Source: Cerrena zonata (lineage: Eukaryota; Basidiomycota; Agaricomycetes; Polyporales; Cerrenaceae). Taken from it: a stretch of 64,000 nt of DNA. Positions 10,899 to 22,952 of the stretch are shown here, in pieces. Made by a program: the position numbers and the translations under genes. The stretch covers positions 186,001 to 250,000 of the forward strand of contig JASBNA010000002.1 of NCBI GenBank assembly GCA_038087015.1. Direction: 5' to 3'. How positions within the stretch are numbered: the stretch's first letter is position 1; each line of letters opens with the position of its first letter. The notes beneath the pieces are model-generated. The model had not been told where the DNA came from, searched no databases, and was given only the letters and a program-made list of their open reading frames with translations.

Positions 10899-12679
10899 AC
10901 CGGCACCTTCATGGGAGGTAAGGCGGTTTCATTTGACAATTTCTGATGCGCCGAAAGATCTTGAAAAAAGCATCTTACTTCCACAGATTGCAACTTACCT
11001 CCTCATCTGAAAATACCGAGTCAATTCCCAAGTCAAGTGTGTCCCTGCATGTGGTTGATATCCAGCCATATGGTATAGTACTCTGTTTCCTTCGCCTTCC
11101 TGATCCCGTCGCTTCTTCATGAGTTTGCTATAATATCGGTGAGTTTATCTACATTGACACTGTATTATTTCCAGAAGAGCACAAAAAAAACTGAAAAACT
11201 CCAAGCCTCTCTTTTGCATTCGATACATTTTTCAATCATGGAGGAAGTAATCTTACCCAAAGTGTATTGCCAGCTCAACGCGCTGCGTCGGTAGCTATAG
11301 GTAACAAGTTCATCGGCCGGTATGAGGCTGTGTTTACTTCAGGAACAGGCAAAAAATCCCTATTAACCCAAGATCTTTGACTCTACTCCACGATGAATTA
11401 ATTACTCCATGCGTACGTGTTACGTTCGCTGTACATGGAAATGCTCAATCCTTTTTACCTTTCAGACTTTATAGAACATGCAGTGGAATACTATCATACC
11501 CGGTGAGTTTGAACGCTCCCCACTGGTACGCCTCGGGTTCTATCCAAACTCAATATTTTTTCACCATTCTTTCACTGTTGTATAGCTGCTCGTCTTGGCA
11601 ATGAGTCCCAAAAGTCTTCTGAAAAAAGGAAGGGAACTGAATGCCTCGGCACGATTTTGATGTGGAGGGCTCGAAAGTGGCAGAGTTTGAACGCGAGGTC
11701 ACAAATCAGTCACGTCGGCATCTATCGGCATGCACCTTTGTTAAGCATAACTTGGCGAGTTTGACAAGAGCGTGTGAACGCAATTGTAGTAGCTCATGTC
11801 ACATTTGCATGAACACTCGGAAGATAAGTTAACTCTACTCTGACCTCTACTGTAATCGTAGAATCAGACTACTAGAGTATTCTATAAATATATATTTCTA
11901 TCTTATCTGCCCATTTGAGGAGGATCCGTTGAGGCATTCGCCAGCGATCTACTAAGATCTGCTTGAAGATGAGGCTGCACATCAGCATATTGTCCTCTGG
12001 CACATGCAATTCTGGACGGTTTCGTCTGAAAATTGGAAGAATGCATGTTGTAGTATATAGCTACAATATCCTACCATATTGGATTTTAATTCTGAGTGGA
12101 AAGTGCCTAACCCATAGAGTTTGACAAAACGGCGTCTGTCAAACTCACCAGGTATGATAGTATGTATAGTTCTTTGTCTAAGTCCGATCTATTAATGACC
12201 TGATGGTTACCGGTTACCGGTCACCTGTTTTACCAAATGTAAATTTCATATTTCTGCGCAATGCGCATTGCCCTATTATCTATCTGAGTTATAGGTGTGT
12301 TGCTCTAAGTTGTCGTGCTCTTTCAGGGGAAGTCAACTCATTGTCGTTTCGCTTGGCGCTAAAGTCGGGCCACCTATTATTGGCCTATGGTCAACACTAA
12401 CGGATATTTATAGGTTTGAACCAACTTCTCAGTCGCGGCGCAGTTCAGAACTGGGGGTCTCCACATGTTAAAGATAGGTTGTCATAGTATTGATTCATTG
12501 ATACGTCTACGTATGATCAACATACTCAATTTCAGGGTCGAAATTTTGCCCCCTCGACATGCGTCCTTTGTCTTTGATGTCCCTTTGACAGGTTGCTAAT
12601 GGTACTTTTTGACTACGAGTGCATTGTCATGACAGATCCCGATCTCGATCCATAGCCTCGGGGCAGTTTTTGTGAATGC
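10899..12679. other. Long intergenic stretch upstream of GH16
   Basis: No gene could be supported. A short frame from the ATG at about 11239 ends within 20 codons. The sequence is AT-rich around 11880-12120 with many short palindromes. The right end carries the GH16 promoter. Confidence 0.35.
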
Positions 12680-12686
12680 ATAAATA
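12680..12686 (+). promoter_or_regulatory. TATA-like element upstream of GH16
   Basis: ATAAATA lies about 160 nt before the ATG at 12844. It is followed by a pyrimidine-rich leader with repeated CTACTGTC / CTCTCAATCTC units. Confidence 0.35.
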
Positions 12687-12843
12687 GGTCGACGACGCAG
12701 AGATGTTGTTCCGCGTCCTGGTCTGACCCACCCACTTACTTTCATTAAGTCTCGCTCGTCATTGCCACTCTCAGCCTACTGTCGATATCCAAGTCTACTG
12801 TCAATATCGCAACCCACTCTCAATCTCTCAGTCTATTCTCAAC

Positions 12844-14214
12844 ATGATCGGCTCAACCAAACTTGCATTCGTGCTGGCAACGATTGCCCCCAGTGCTCTC
12901 GCAGCCACTTATTCTTTGTCCGACAACCACGTCGGTGCTGACTTCCTGACTTCATTTGTTCACCAAGCTATCGCTGATCCTACACACGGCCGAGTGTGAG
13001 TCGTATGGACCACGCGAGACGAAATAAGCTAATATCACAATCTCATAGTAACTACGTTGACCAAGCTACTGCCGTGGCCAAAAATCTTACGTTCGCAGCT
13101 GGCAACACGCTAATCATGCGCGCCGATGATTTCGCAGTTCTCGACCCCGCTGGTCCTGGACGAGACAGTGTTCGTATCAAGAGTGTGAAGACATACACGA
13201 CACACGTTTCTGTGTAAGGCTGTTTCTCAGGTGTGCGACGAAATGTTGGGAACTAATATCAGTGTAAAACAGCTTTGACATTCGCCACATGCCTCAGGGA
13301 TGCGGTTCATGGCCCGCTGCATGGGAGGTCAACGAGGCCGTGTGGCCAAACGGTGGCGAGGTTGATATTGTAAGGATGTATAGTTGTTGGTTTGATTATT
13401 TCATTACTGACAAGTCGCTCTCCTTGATACATTGGTCCTAAATCATCAGTAAGTGACCTTTTCCTGTGTGGGCGCATCCATTAATGCTGACCATCTTTTG
13501 TGCAGGCTTGAAGGTGTCAACGATGTATCGCCAAACGCCATGACCCTACACACCAGTGCTGGCTGCTCAATTCCTGCTACAGGCAATCAAACAGGAACTA
13601 CAGCGCAGTTAGACTGCGATGTAGCCGTTAATGGAAATGCCGGATGTAACGTGAAGGCACCAACGAACGACAGCTATGGACCCGCCTTCAATACCGCTGG
13701 TGGAGGTTTCTATGTCATGGAAAGAACCACCACGTTCATCAAAGTCTGGTTCTGGACTCGCAATGCTCCCGATGTGCCCGCTGATGTTCGCAATGGCGCC
13801 CCGACCCTCAACACTGATACCTTCGTACGTTGTTACTGAAAAGTTCAGACCAAATTCTTTTATTGACATCTTCTAGCCCACTCCCACCGCACTCTTCCCC
13901 AACACCCAATGTGATATTGCCTCGCACTTCAACGAACACAATATCATCATTAACCTCACCTTCTGTAAGTCTGCACACATATTAGTAAAGGATATTTTTA
14001 AATTAACTTTTTTCGCAGGCGGTGACTTCGCAGGTCAGCCATCAATCTTCAACGGAGCCGGATGTCCAGGTGACTGTGCAAGTGAGTTTTTCCCTACCAG
14101 CAATTTTCGGTAACATCAACTGACACATTATGACGCGTAGCTTTCGTCAACCAAAATCCGAAGGCATTCGAGAATGCATTCTGGGACATTGCTGCCGTTC
14201 GTGTCTACGCATAG
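12844..14214 (+). CDS. Secreted GH16 endo-1,3(4)-beta-glucanase-like protein
   Basis: The protein starts with a signal peptide (MIGSTKLAFVLATIAPSALA), then YSLSDNHVGADFLTSF and GRVNYVDQ. The GH16 core follows: FDIRHMPQGCGSWPAAW, PNGGEVDI and LEGVND around the catalytic ExDxxE, then ...VWFWTRNAPDVPADV and a C-terminal CGDFAG...CPGDC region. Fungal GH16 enzymes of this type cut or remodel beta-1,3/1,4-glucans of cell walls. There are about eight exons. One junction is problematic. The exon ending ...GGEVDI (13368) and the exon starting at the AG before 13507 are one base out of phase with the standard GTAAGG...GCAG splice. Removing one G would restore EVDILEG. A weaker GTATAG donor keeps frame but lengthens the catalytic loop. 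The protein is otherwise complete. Confidence 0.85.
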
Positions 14215-14486
14215 ACCATTATTGTAGAGTTCACCACGCACCTATTTATACTGTAGCATAACGTTATAACCCGATTGTACTAATATACCTGGATATAATC
14301 CGGTACATCACGATAACCCTGTCTATATGTAGATGTGTGAACTGAAGTTAGAATAACTTCGGCCACTTTAGGATAAGGACAAGCCAAATTGGAGCACTGA
14401 GCCAAAAATGGCAAGCGCTGTGGTATACTGTTTCGGGTTCTCCTCCTACTGTCATCATAGCTTACTCTCTTAACGACAGCAACTCA

Positions 14487-15149
14487 ATGAAAGTTCTCAT
14501 TTTTGGTGGAACGGGGCCCGCAGGTCTCCTTCTCATCAAAGAGGCTCTTTCTAAAGGACACACTGTGGTGATTTATGCCAGATCGCCTCAAAAGGTACCA
14601 CAGGACATAACCTCCAATCCATCAGTTACTATTGTGGAAGGCCAATTGACCGATGCCGACGCGATCTCGAGAGCGACTGATGGCGTTCATGCCGTCCTAT
14701 CTGCTCTGGGTCCCCCTGTCGCTCAGGGTGTGACTTATCCTTCCAACACCCCGCTTGCTCAAGCTTACGGACTCATACTTGACGCCATGAGGAAACATGA
14801 TGTGAAGCGCATCATTCTTCTTGGCACCGCTAGCATGAAGGACGAGCAAGACAAGTTTAGTCTGCAGTTTAAACTTCTCGTCACCGGGGTCGCTCTATTC
14901 GCTCATGGCGCGTACAAAGATGTCGTAGCCATAGGAGATTTCATCAGAGGGCAACCGGAGGACGTATTATGGACCATCGCCCGGGTCCCTCTACTTACGA
15001 GCGGTGCAGGAACGAACCACATTGCAGGTTACATCGGAGATGGGAAAACTAATACCAAACTGTCTCGCGCCGCATTCGCCGTCTTCGTTTTACAGGAATT
15101 AGAGGGTAATGAGTGGTGTAGAAAGTCGCCCATGATCTCCTCCCCCTAA
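14487..15149 (+). CDS. NAD(P)-binding NmrA/SDR-like protein
   Basis: A single exon encodes 220 residues. The N-terminus MKVLIFGGTGPAGLLLIKEAL carries the GxxGxxG dinucleotide-binding motif of atypical short-chain dehydrogenases. It is followed by the second strand VVIYARSP with an Arg suited to NADP, then VEGQLTDADAI and VLSALGPP. The order matches NmrA-like and biliverdin-reductase-B-like proteins, which use the Rossmann fold as a redox enzyme or redox sensor. No YxxxK catalytic pair is evident, so a reductase activity is not certain. No signal peptide or membrane helix is present. It lies 270 nt after the GH16 gene in the same direction, but there is no sign that they are functionally linked. 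Confidence 0.8.
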   Translation: MKVLIFGGTGPAGLLLIKEALSKGHTVVIYARSPQKVPQDITSNPSVTIVEGQLTDADAISRATDGVHAVLSALGPPVAQGVTYPSNTPLAQAYGLILDAMRKHDVKRIILLGTASMKDEQDKFSLQFKLLVTGVALFAHGAYKDVVAIGDFIRGQPEDVLWTIARVPLLTSGAGTNHIAGYIGDGKTNTKLSRAAFAVFVLQELEGNEWCRKSPMISSP

Positions 15150-17120
15150 AGTTTGCATTATCACGTCTTCGTAATCTATAATTACTTCTGTCGGACCTGG
15201 GACACTCAACCTCTCTATGAACTTTCCTATTCCGATGTCGTCATTTGGTCAGCACCTCCCTTTTTCAGTTTGCCCCTTTTACGTCTGAGACCTTGTTTAC
15301 ACTGGTACTGTTCTGATTCTTCTATTTGGCTGTGTATACAAATTGACAGACATCTGTTCTAGCCGTGCACTTATGCGTACAGGTCGTTGAAGAAATGCCA
15401 GCATATGATTGTATAATCATAATCAGCATTTGACGGGTCTGCGCTCTGTATTTTTGTCAGGTTCCCTCGAGGTCGGCCATGAGGGCGTACAGGCACAGAA
15501 GATTTTAAGTTCGAGAGTACGAATGCTACAATTCTACAAACTCACTTGAGCCAATGATACTTTGCCTATTTGCTTAGTGAAGAAACACAGAGCTTCCATG
15601 TAACACGGGTCTCTTGGTTCCTTCACTGCAAGTGGTAGTTGTCCCTTCATTCGATGAATGTGCCTATCGGAGTTGCAGCGGGGGCTTACACGTCAGATAA
15701 CTTCTTGTCACGTAACAGAGGGAACACTTACTCGCTGGTCGGGCTTCCGTCGCTGGAATGTTCATTGTACCAAAATACCGGCTTCCCGATGTCACCCATA
15801 TGAAATCTACCAATATACCGGATTGTTCAAAGCTAATCGTTATGGGACAGACCCATGATCTGCTGAGATCAATGTTATCGTCACTTGGGTAAACGGTGCT
15901 ACTATTGGGTATGTGTAGTGCAAATTCAAGTGATGGTATCATACAACCTTATACTATGGTCGCTTTGAGTTCAGATGGTACGTCTACGCATTTTTGCGAA
16001 CTAGTGAATGTTCTGCTGACTTTTCGATATCTCCCCACACTACCTGTAAGGTTCGGCAAGGACTCCGAGCGTGTACTCAACATATGATCAGAGCTGGTCT
16101 CAATTTTCTGGCATGTTTGACGAATTAGGAGGTCTTCCGATTTAATCCTGTCAGATACTCAGATCATCTGAGCTGTTGCTTGACAGTCGGCGGGAGAATG
16201 AGCATGATACGTTCATTTTTCCATATGCCCTTTATCGGTTTCAGGTCACCGACTCCATCAGCAGTGAAGGTCCATGTTAACCTTCTGTTCGATTCCATAT
16301 TACAGCCGTGGGTGCAAGCTTTCTAATCGTAACCATGTTTTCTCTGTGAGACATCCTAACATGGAAACAGCTCTGACAACTTAGGTCATTAGGTGAGTTT
16401 GTGCTGTGTTTATTGTGACAGATCCCATAGATGGGCGGGTATGCTGATGATGCTACAATACAATGCGTCTCCGTGAAAATATGGAAATGATGTCCGCAAT
16501 CCAAAAATATACACTTCAGCCTATGCACCTAACGGCGCCTGGTCTTTTTCGGTTTTCCCCACGCAAGATTGTCGTCGTCCATCATTTCAGCCTGACGAAT
16601 GGGCGAAGGTTAAGTCAGATGAGTAGCCACGTGGTAGACCGGAGGACTCACAACGTCAGAGTTTGTCGAGTTTGTCGAGTTTGTAGGCGACGTAGGCGAC
16701 GATGGCTGAGAACTCATGTTTGGTGACGATGGGAGGTTAGTGTTCAATGGCTGAACAACTTCATGTCAGTATTTGTGGGAGAAAACGGTAGTGACGATGC
16801 TCACAAATTGGACATAATACGACGAGGCTGCTGATGTCTGGCTGGAAATGGAGAACCTCGACCGAGCTGAACGGCCATCGGGGGAAGTGGATGAGGACTG
16901 TCGAAATAAGTTAGGATGATATACTTAATGACTATGACATTAGACCGACCTTGGTACTCCTACTGGAACCTTTCAGATACGTGAGGGGATTCATAGTAGA
17001 GGTTCAAGTGAATATAGTGATACAACGGTGACACTTGTCAGTATGACTGCAGGAGGAAACGAGGGAACAGGGCGATTGTCGCGCGGTTCAATACATCATC
17101 TTGCCTCCAAGGTATCTCTC
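15150..17120. other. Gene-poor region with isolated exon-like pieces
   Basis: No complete gene. A minus-strand segment about 15905-15745 (TVYPSDDNIDLSRSWVCPI...) is preceded by an AG acceptor and followed by a strong GTAAGT donor. It looks like a real exon, but no further exon with a recognisable domain could be joined. The rest shows nothing. Confidence 0.25.
16659..16702. repeat. Short tandem repeats
   Basis: Three copies of GAGTTTGTC lie next to two copies of GTAGGCGAC. This simple local duplication has no known role. Confidence 0.6.
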
Positions 17121-17721
17121 TTAAATACCTGGAGTGCAGCGCCTCGAGCCACTCCGGACTTTCGAAGAGGTTAGAAGCTTGCCAAGGAAGTCAGGCGTGT
17201 AGCATGGAACAGCGCTTTTGCCGAGCAAGAAGAGATAGGTGCCCATGGGGAAGTTGGAGCGCCACGCGGACTGCGGATTGAATTGTTCTGACCGAATCAA
17301 CACCACCATACCAGATCGTGTTTACCTCGTCGAGTGTATTTTTGGTGGAGTGCGCTCCGCCAGCGGTCGGCAGGGAGCCAATCCTATATGAGCAACCAAA
17401 GAAGCATTCGGCAAATACCAGTCCGGGGATTTGGGCGAATTTGAGTCCATATGCACTCTCACGCGTGCTGCGCCCAATGGCAGTCCTGCCCATAGTCAGG
17501 GTATGTCCACTCAAACCTCCACAACGACTTGAGAATCGCCAAGACGAGTGTTTTGCTTTGAGACTTGGTCTTGGAACCCCACGCTTACCATAAACTTGGA
17601 TGTAATTCTCTCGATCGACTGTAGGATCAGGTACGTTCCCGATCGAAGAGAAAACCAGAGCCTTGGCTAAGATAACCAGCTGTAGGCATTGAGTAAATCT
17701 GGCTACTCGGGGAGAACGCAT
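17121..17721 (-). pseudogene. Unrecognised, possibly decayed, coding fragment
   Basis: The minus strand is open for 176 codons (17721-17191) and contains protein-like stretches (ECFFGCSYRIG, NTIWYGGVDSVRTIQ). A second frame from about 17255 reads SAWRSNFPMGTYLFLLGKS. Possible donors (GTAAGC near 17590, GTAAAC near 17330) suggest splicing, but no domain is recognised. It may be an exon cluster of an orphan gene or a degraded one. Confidence 0.25.
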
Positions 17722-18398
17722 CAGAATTTGTTGTCACTGCATGGCTCAGAGTCACCGCCTGTATCAGGAACGTAACAAAAAACGTATCGAATTGTATGCC
17801 GACTTGAACAACCTGATGTATAAATAGATAGAAACGTTCTATGCTCAGTAATCCCTTTTATTTCCGACGATGAGTTGGCATACAGTACGAACCGCGTCTA
17901 GGCCATTCTGGTATCAGGTGAAATAGCGTTCGCTTGTCATAATAACTGCACGACCATTGCATGACATCCTGAGAGTACAACTATCTTCATCATGCTTACA
18001 GAAATGTAGTGCACCTGATGCATCTGGGATGAGTACGGTCAAGACTTTAACCTCGTGATACATTCGGGAAGTCCCCATGTTTCACACCAAAGCCCGAGAC
18101 CAAGAGGGTTAACGATGATTTTAAGCAATCAATGTACACAATGCCCGAACGGAAGTAAGGCCCACCAATGAAATGGCTCCAGGGCGTAAAGAGTCTAACA
18201 TGAGGGGCTAGTTCTGCACGAAATGGAAAGCTTTTCCGCGCTGACGGAAAGAGCCAGACTTAACCAATGGAAAGAAGCCAGCTGTTCAAACAGGAGCCGC
18301 CAACCGATAGGCCACTAAGCACCGATATAATCAAAAACGCTGAAAGGAGATGGTTTGACATCAATGAGCGAAAAGATATAACCAATACACACCACTCG
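17722..18398. other. Intergenic, nothing recognised
   Basis: About 680 nt without a supported gene, downstream of ATP11. Confidence 0.4.
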
Positions 18399-19644
18399 TC
18401 ATGATGAAACCTCTGCGTGCTTCAGGAGATCTTCCCATTTAAAATCATCAGGATTTTCATGGAAACACTTTAATAGCGCTTCCTTTTCGTCATGTCCTTG
18501 ACTCCATAGGTAGAATCTCTGAACGCCCAAAGCTAGGAGCTGAGCATCTTGCTGGCTCAATAGGAATCGACCATCCGCGGAAACACCGCCGTTCCCTGTC
18601 GAGGGTGTGATTTCACCTCGGAGCAAGACCAATCCATGCGTCTCGACCAAGTCGGTATAATGCGTGATGACGAGGTGAGGTGTTGCATAACTAGCCCGGA
18701 GTTTGTATTCTTGCAAAGGCGTGAATAGAACTGTCGAGGTTTGAGGGTTCTTGGATATTATTGGACGTGTAAATATGTCATTCTTCGGCTTTGGGTCTGG
18801 AGGGGAGCCGTGGAAATCCCATTGCATGAAGAAGAACTCTGTTGGCTGATTGCCTTCGGAAACCGGCTCGTCCACTTGTGCGTCGGCCCTCGGAATTGGC
18901 AAGACGAAATAAGGATATCGAGTCGCAGCGGTAAGCATATGCTTATATGATTCCACAGGTACAGTCGCGCAGAGGTATCCTCGCCCTGTACCTTTCGAGC
19001 GCGACGCATGATACGCTCTCCATAGTACGGACACTTGTTCGGGTGTGTGCTCAGTCTGGAATAGCTTATCGAGGTTCAAAATGCTCGATAGCGGCTTCAA
19101 AGCGGAGAGATACGATTAATTTCCGCAGTAGCGTTTCGTAACCTTTCATTAACGCACCTTCACGGGAGAACTGTCTTTGCGGACGTAAGAAGCCAGTGGG
19201 TCCCGTCTCTCTTTCGAGTCTTCAGCTTCCGCTGGCACATCCTCTGAGGCATAAGCAGGGTCTCCCTTGGGTGAATGTTTCTCGAGGACGGCCCGTCGAA
19301 TCTCTTTCTCCTTGCGATCCTTCTCTTTGATCTGTTCGCGAAGTTGCTCTACGGTGATGCCCAGTCTTCATAATGCACCCCAGACCAAGAGAGTTCAGAT
19401 AACCAGAGTAAGTACACTCCTATCCACGGAGCAAAGAATATGCGAGAGAAACTCACTCAGCAGCACGTCTCTTGAGTTTCTCCGCGTATTTGCTCTCATA
19501 GTCGACGTGTTGAATTGAGCCTGTGTTCTTGTCCTTTAGCCTGAGAGCAGCGACGGAGAAGTTACATCGTCCAGCATGTTGCCGCAGTAATGAATGTGAG
19601 AGGCGAGGAGGATAACGCCTCAATGAGTGAGTAAACAGAGACAT
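18399..19644 (-). CDS. ATP11: Mitochondrial F1-ATPase assembly factor ATP11
   Basis: Three exons encode about 360 residues. The N-terminus (MSLFTHSLRRYPPRLSHSLL) is a mitochondrial presequence. A Lys/Glu-rich helix follows (ITVEQLREQIKEKDRK), then the conserved ATP11 domain: PLSSILNLDKL, FFMQWDFHG, TPLQEYKLR, TPHLVITHYTDL and GLVLLRGEI. ATP11 is a chaperone that holds F1 beta subunits until they join alpha subunits in the matrix. The first intron splits codon GA/A (acceptor before CTGGGCATC) and the second (GTGCGT donor) joins SSPVK to PLSSI; both keep frame. The length fits the family. The MDV1 gene lies 284 nt upstream on the same strand. Confidence 0.92.
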
Positions 19645-19928
19645 GGTGAGTGAGTTGGTTGGGAAAAGCCAAGCCGACTCTTGGGAACCACAAACTCGAT
19701 CGGCTCGTGCACACCCAAACAAGGCAAATGCTGTGGTTCGTTCCGCCAACTCGTTCTCCCGAAGATTACGCAAGGGTGCGGAGAATTAGATGGATTGTGT
19801 CTTACGTTCTGCTATATGAATTGTATGTTACAAATGATTGCGACAGTGAGTGTGAGTGTCTATGATAGCCCATGAAAGCAAAAGTCAACAGAGAACACGA
19901 GTTCACATTTTTATATTTTGAATGAATT

Positions 19929-22619
19929 TTAAAGAGCCCAAATCTTGACCACTGAGTCTCTTCCTCCTGATACAAGGTATCTATCCATGTATCTAAGTTT
20001 CTCTACTGGCCGAGTGTGACCATTCGTGAGAAGCGTGGTGTGCTGCATACTCGTGCGGTTATAGATCTGCAAACTTATATCAATAAAGATTTAATACAAC
20101 GGCGTTCATCACCAACCTTGATTCCATTCTCGCCGGTAGCAGCGACAATCTTCCTACTATCGAACTGAAGGCCGGTCACGGCGTGGTCATACTTCAAAGT
20201 CTCAAAGATGCCACCCGTCCGCAAATCCCAGATCTATGAATAGAATCGAACAGTCAATTGTACATCATTCTCGGAGCGGGTAGAAAATCCAACGCACCTT
20301 GATGGTCTTATCTAGACTCCCAGTCACGCAGTGCAGTTCGTCGAATTGCAAACAAGTGACCGGAGAAGTATGGCCTAGGAGAGTACGATGTGGTTGGCCG
20401 GTACGCACTAACATGACAAGAGGGAAAAATTAGCTCCATCAAGTGGATGGCGTGCCAAGCGCAGCAAGGAAAAAATACTGACTGTCCCACATACGTACAG
20501 CACCGTCTCCACTTCCGCTCATGAGAGCATAGCCCCAGAATTGGACTGCACCAACAAAGTCTTGGTACATTTCCCAACTTCCATCCGCATATGGTGGAGT
20601 AGGAACGGCGAATGTTCCAGCGGCAGCGGCCGCGCCAGAGAAGAGATGATTAGGCATCGCTCCCCTAGGTCCTGACGTCGGTGGATGTGAGATCGCCCAC
20701 AGGATATCCATCGTCATCACGCATTGACCAGTCGCAAGGTCCCACTGGCGCAGCGTCTTATCAGCGGCTCCGGTGACCTATAATATCAAAGGCAGAAATT
20801 TGAGTTAACTTCAGGACATTACAAATAACGGAATGAAGGAGCAGCGTACCAAACAATCCTCTTCGAAATAGAGTGCTGAAACAGCCTTACTATGGCCCTC
20901 CAACACTCTTGCGCAAGCAGGCGACATCTCCGGCTCAGTCATAGCACCTTGACGAATGCTATTAGAGTTCCCATTGACCTCGGGGTCCCGTGCAATCTTC
21001 ACTCCGTCTTCAGTAACGCCGTCCTCCTCTTCCGCGACATCACTCAGACTCAACACCTCTCCCGATTCCCACTCCTCATCCTCATCCACTCTTCGCAAAT
21101 CCCATATCCGAGCAGAACCGTCTTCACCACCCGTTAGACAGATATGATCTTCTACTTGGATACATTTCACCGCGCCCCTATGTCCTCGCAATCGTCCGAT
21201 TTCTTCACCAGTCAGCAGATCCCAGACCCTAGGTTGCGTGTCTTCCTGAGAGGCACTAACAAGCGTTCCGTAAGGTTCGGAGAAATCCAGAGCAGTAAGA
21301 GGAGCTACATGTCCTGTAAGGGACTACGGGATGTAGTCAGTCAGCGGTAGAACAATATTTGAGAACCGGAGTGAAAGTTCTACCATAAAGGCAACACCAG
21401 GCGGAAGTTCATCATGCTCAGAAGGTAAGAACGCAGGGCCTACATAAATAGACGTGAGAGGAATGAAACTAATGAGAGAGAATAACTTTACCTTTACGTC
21501 TGCGGGAGCTCTGTGGCAGGTGTGCCTGCGACGGGGACTTTGGAGGTCGACTTGTGGACTCTTCTAGTTCCAAGCGTTCTTTGACACCTTCCACTGAAAC
21601 GAACATCAGAGAAACAAACCTTACACGTATATGAGATACTGACATTCGTCATCCAGTTCCAGTTCGTCTTCTTGAAGCCTTAGAAGGTCCTGCTCAAGCT
21701 TAGTGCGAATAGCATCCAGAGCTTCTATCTTGTGAGTGATCTCTACAATCTCGGCATTGACCAGAGTCTGCACTTGCTGTATTAGACAATAACTCCTAGA
21801 TTCGGAAGTGCCAATTAAACTCACCCGTCGAACGTGTAAGTTCTCCTTGTCACGTTCAATCTCATGTGTCTGCCTGACCAACTCATCCTTCCCAAGCACC
21901 TTACCCGCACTAAGACTTTGTCTCCCTCTCTTTTTCTTCGCCTTGGGTACTCTGCCTCTCGCATCTGACCGACCAACAACCACCATATCCTCTTCACTAG
22001 CAACACTCTCGCCTTCATGTTCTTCCTCATCGCCTAACATACCCCTAGCACCCATACCCAGCCTCTTCAAACCTAACTTCGGAGTTTCCACATTACGAGT
22101 CTGTCGTCTCCGTGTCCGACCTTTCTCTGAGCTAGGTATAGTCGCATTGAAGCCTCTAAGCAAGCTAACATCCTGCGCAACGCCTTCAGGTTCCGGAACT
22201 TCTTCATGAAGTAGTTCTTCAGTTACTTCGAATATTTGCAAATCCCGAGAGGTAACCCTTCGTGAGCCAAGACCAAGTCGTAGAGGTGCACGACCAAGAG
22301 TAGCAAAGTTTAGACTAGAACCAGTTGAAGAACCAATAGTTGATCGAGCTCTACCAGAGACCGTTGCTGCAGCATTCATCATACGTGGTGTCATAATTGC
22401 AGGAGCCACTAGACGAGACGGTTCAATACACATTACATTAATATATATAGATAACTTACAGTCTGAGAATATCTTATTCGAGTCGTGCTTTCGTGATGTA
22501 AACGGAGCCATAATAGCTTTGCTCACTACATCAAGCCTACTCGGAGTGGAGCTAGAGCCTTCTGCCAAATTGTCAACAGCAGCTTTAGGGCCACGTTTCT
22601 TGCTAGAGCTGGCCGCCAT
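19929..22619 (-). CDS. MDV1: MDV1/CAF4-type WD40 mitochondrial division adaptor
   Basis: The long N-terminal region has a basic start ([12 protein letters not shown]) and an [14 protein letters not shown] segment. A coiled coil follows ([20 protein letters not shown], then [20 protein letters not shown]) and seven WD40 units: [78 protein letters not shown] and [11 protein letters not shown]...VVKIWAL. The plan of N-terminal region, coiled coil and seven-blade propeller is that of Mdv1, which bridges Fis1 on the outer mitochondrial membrane to the dynamin Dnm1. Split codons at the first and third introns (T/TG in both) keep frame. The fifth-third of the propeller contains a long acidic insertion between blades 2 and 3 ([10 protein letters not shown]...). 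The reading is complete from ATG to stop. Confidence 0.9.
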
Positions 22620-22952
22620 GATAAAAAGGTAGGGCCCTAGCAGAGCACAAGGCTCTCTGGTGGTAAGTGTTAGAGAATGTAATGAGTTGGTAGTTTCTGA
22701 GGCAACAGTACTAGGCGGAATCTGTGGCCAGGGCGCGTTGACGCGAATGCGGCATCCTCCGACTCTGACGGCATGGCGGCAACCCTCTCTCACCTCTCAA
22801 ATTCGAGCTAATTTCATGCTCATCTTTTCACAATATGAGCTAGAACCATAGCACAATCACAAGTAACGTTACAAAACAGATAGCAATTATGACGTCCATA
22901 TAATAATACAATGGCTTCCTGCAAGTAATGGAAGGAAACTAATGTCATCGTG

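Noticed and set aside
11239..11380. Possible short gene starting MEEVILPK
   Set aside because: Stops after about 18 codons; the longer frame beside it has no ATG and no intron joins them.
13369..13506. Spliceosomal twin intron in the GH16 gene
   Set aside because: The internal CAG/TAAGTG pair is suggestive, but no arrangement both restores frame and keeps the catalytic residues.
21808..22209. 133-codon plus-strand frame over MDV1
   Set aside because: Antisense to the MDV1 N-terminal exon; no family pattern.
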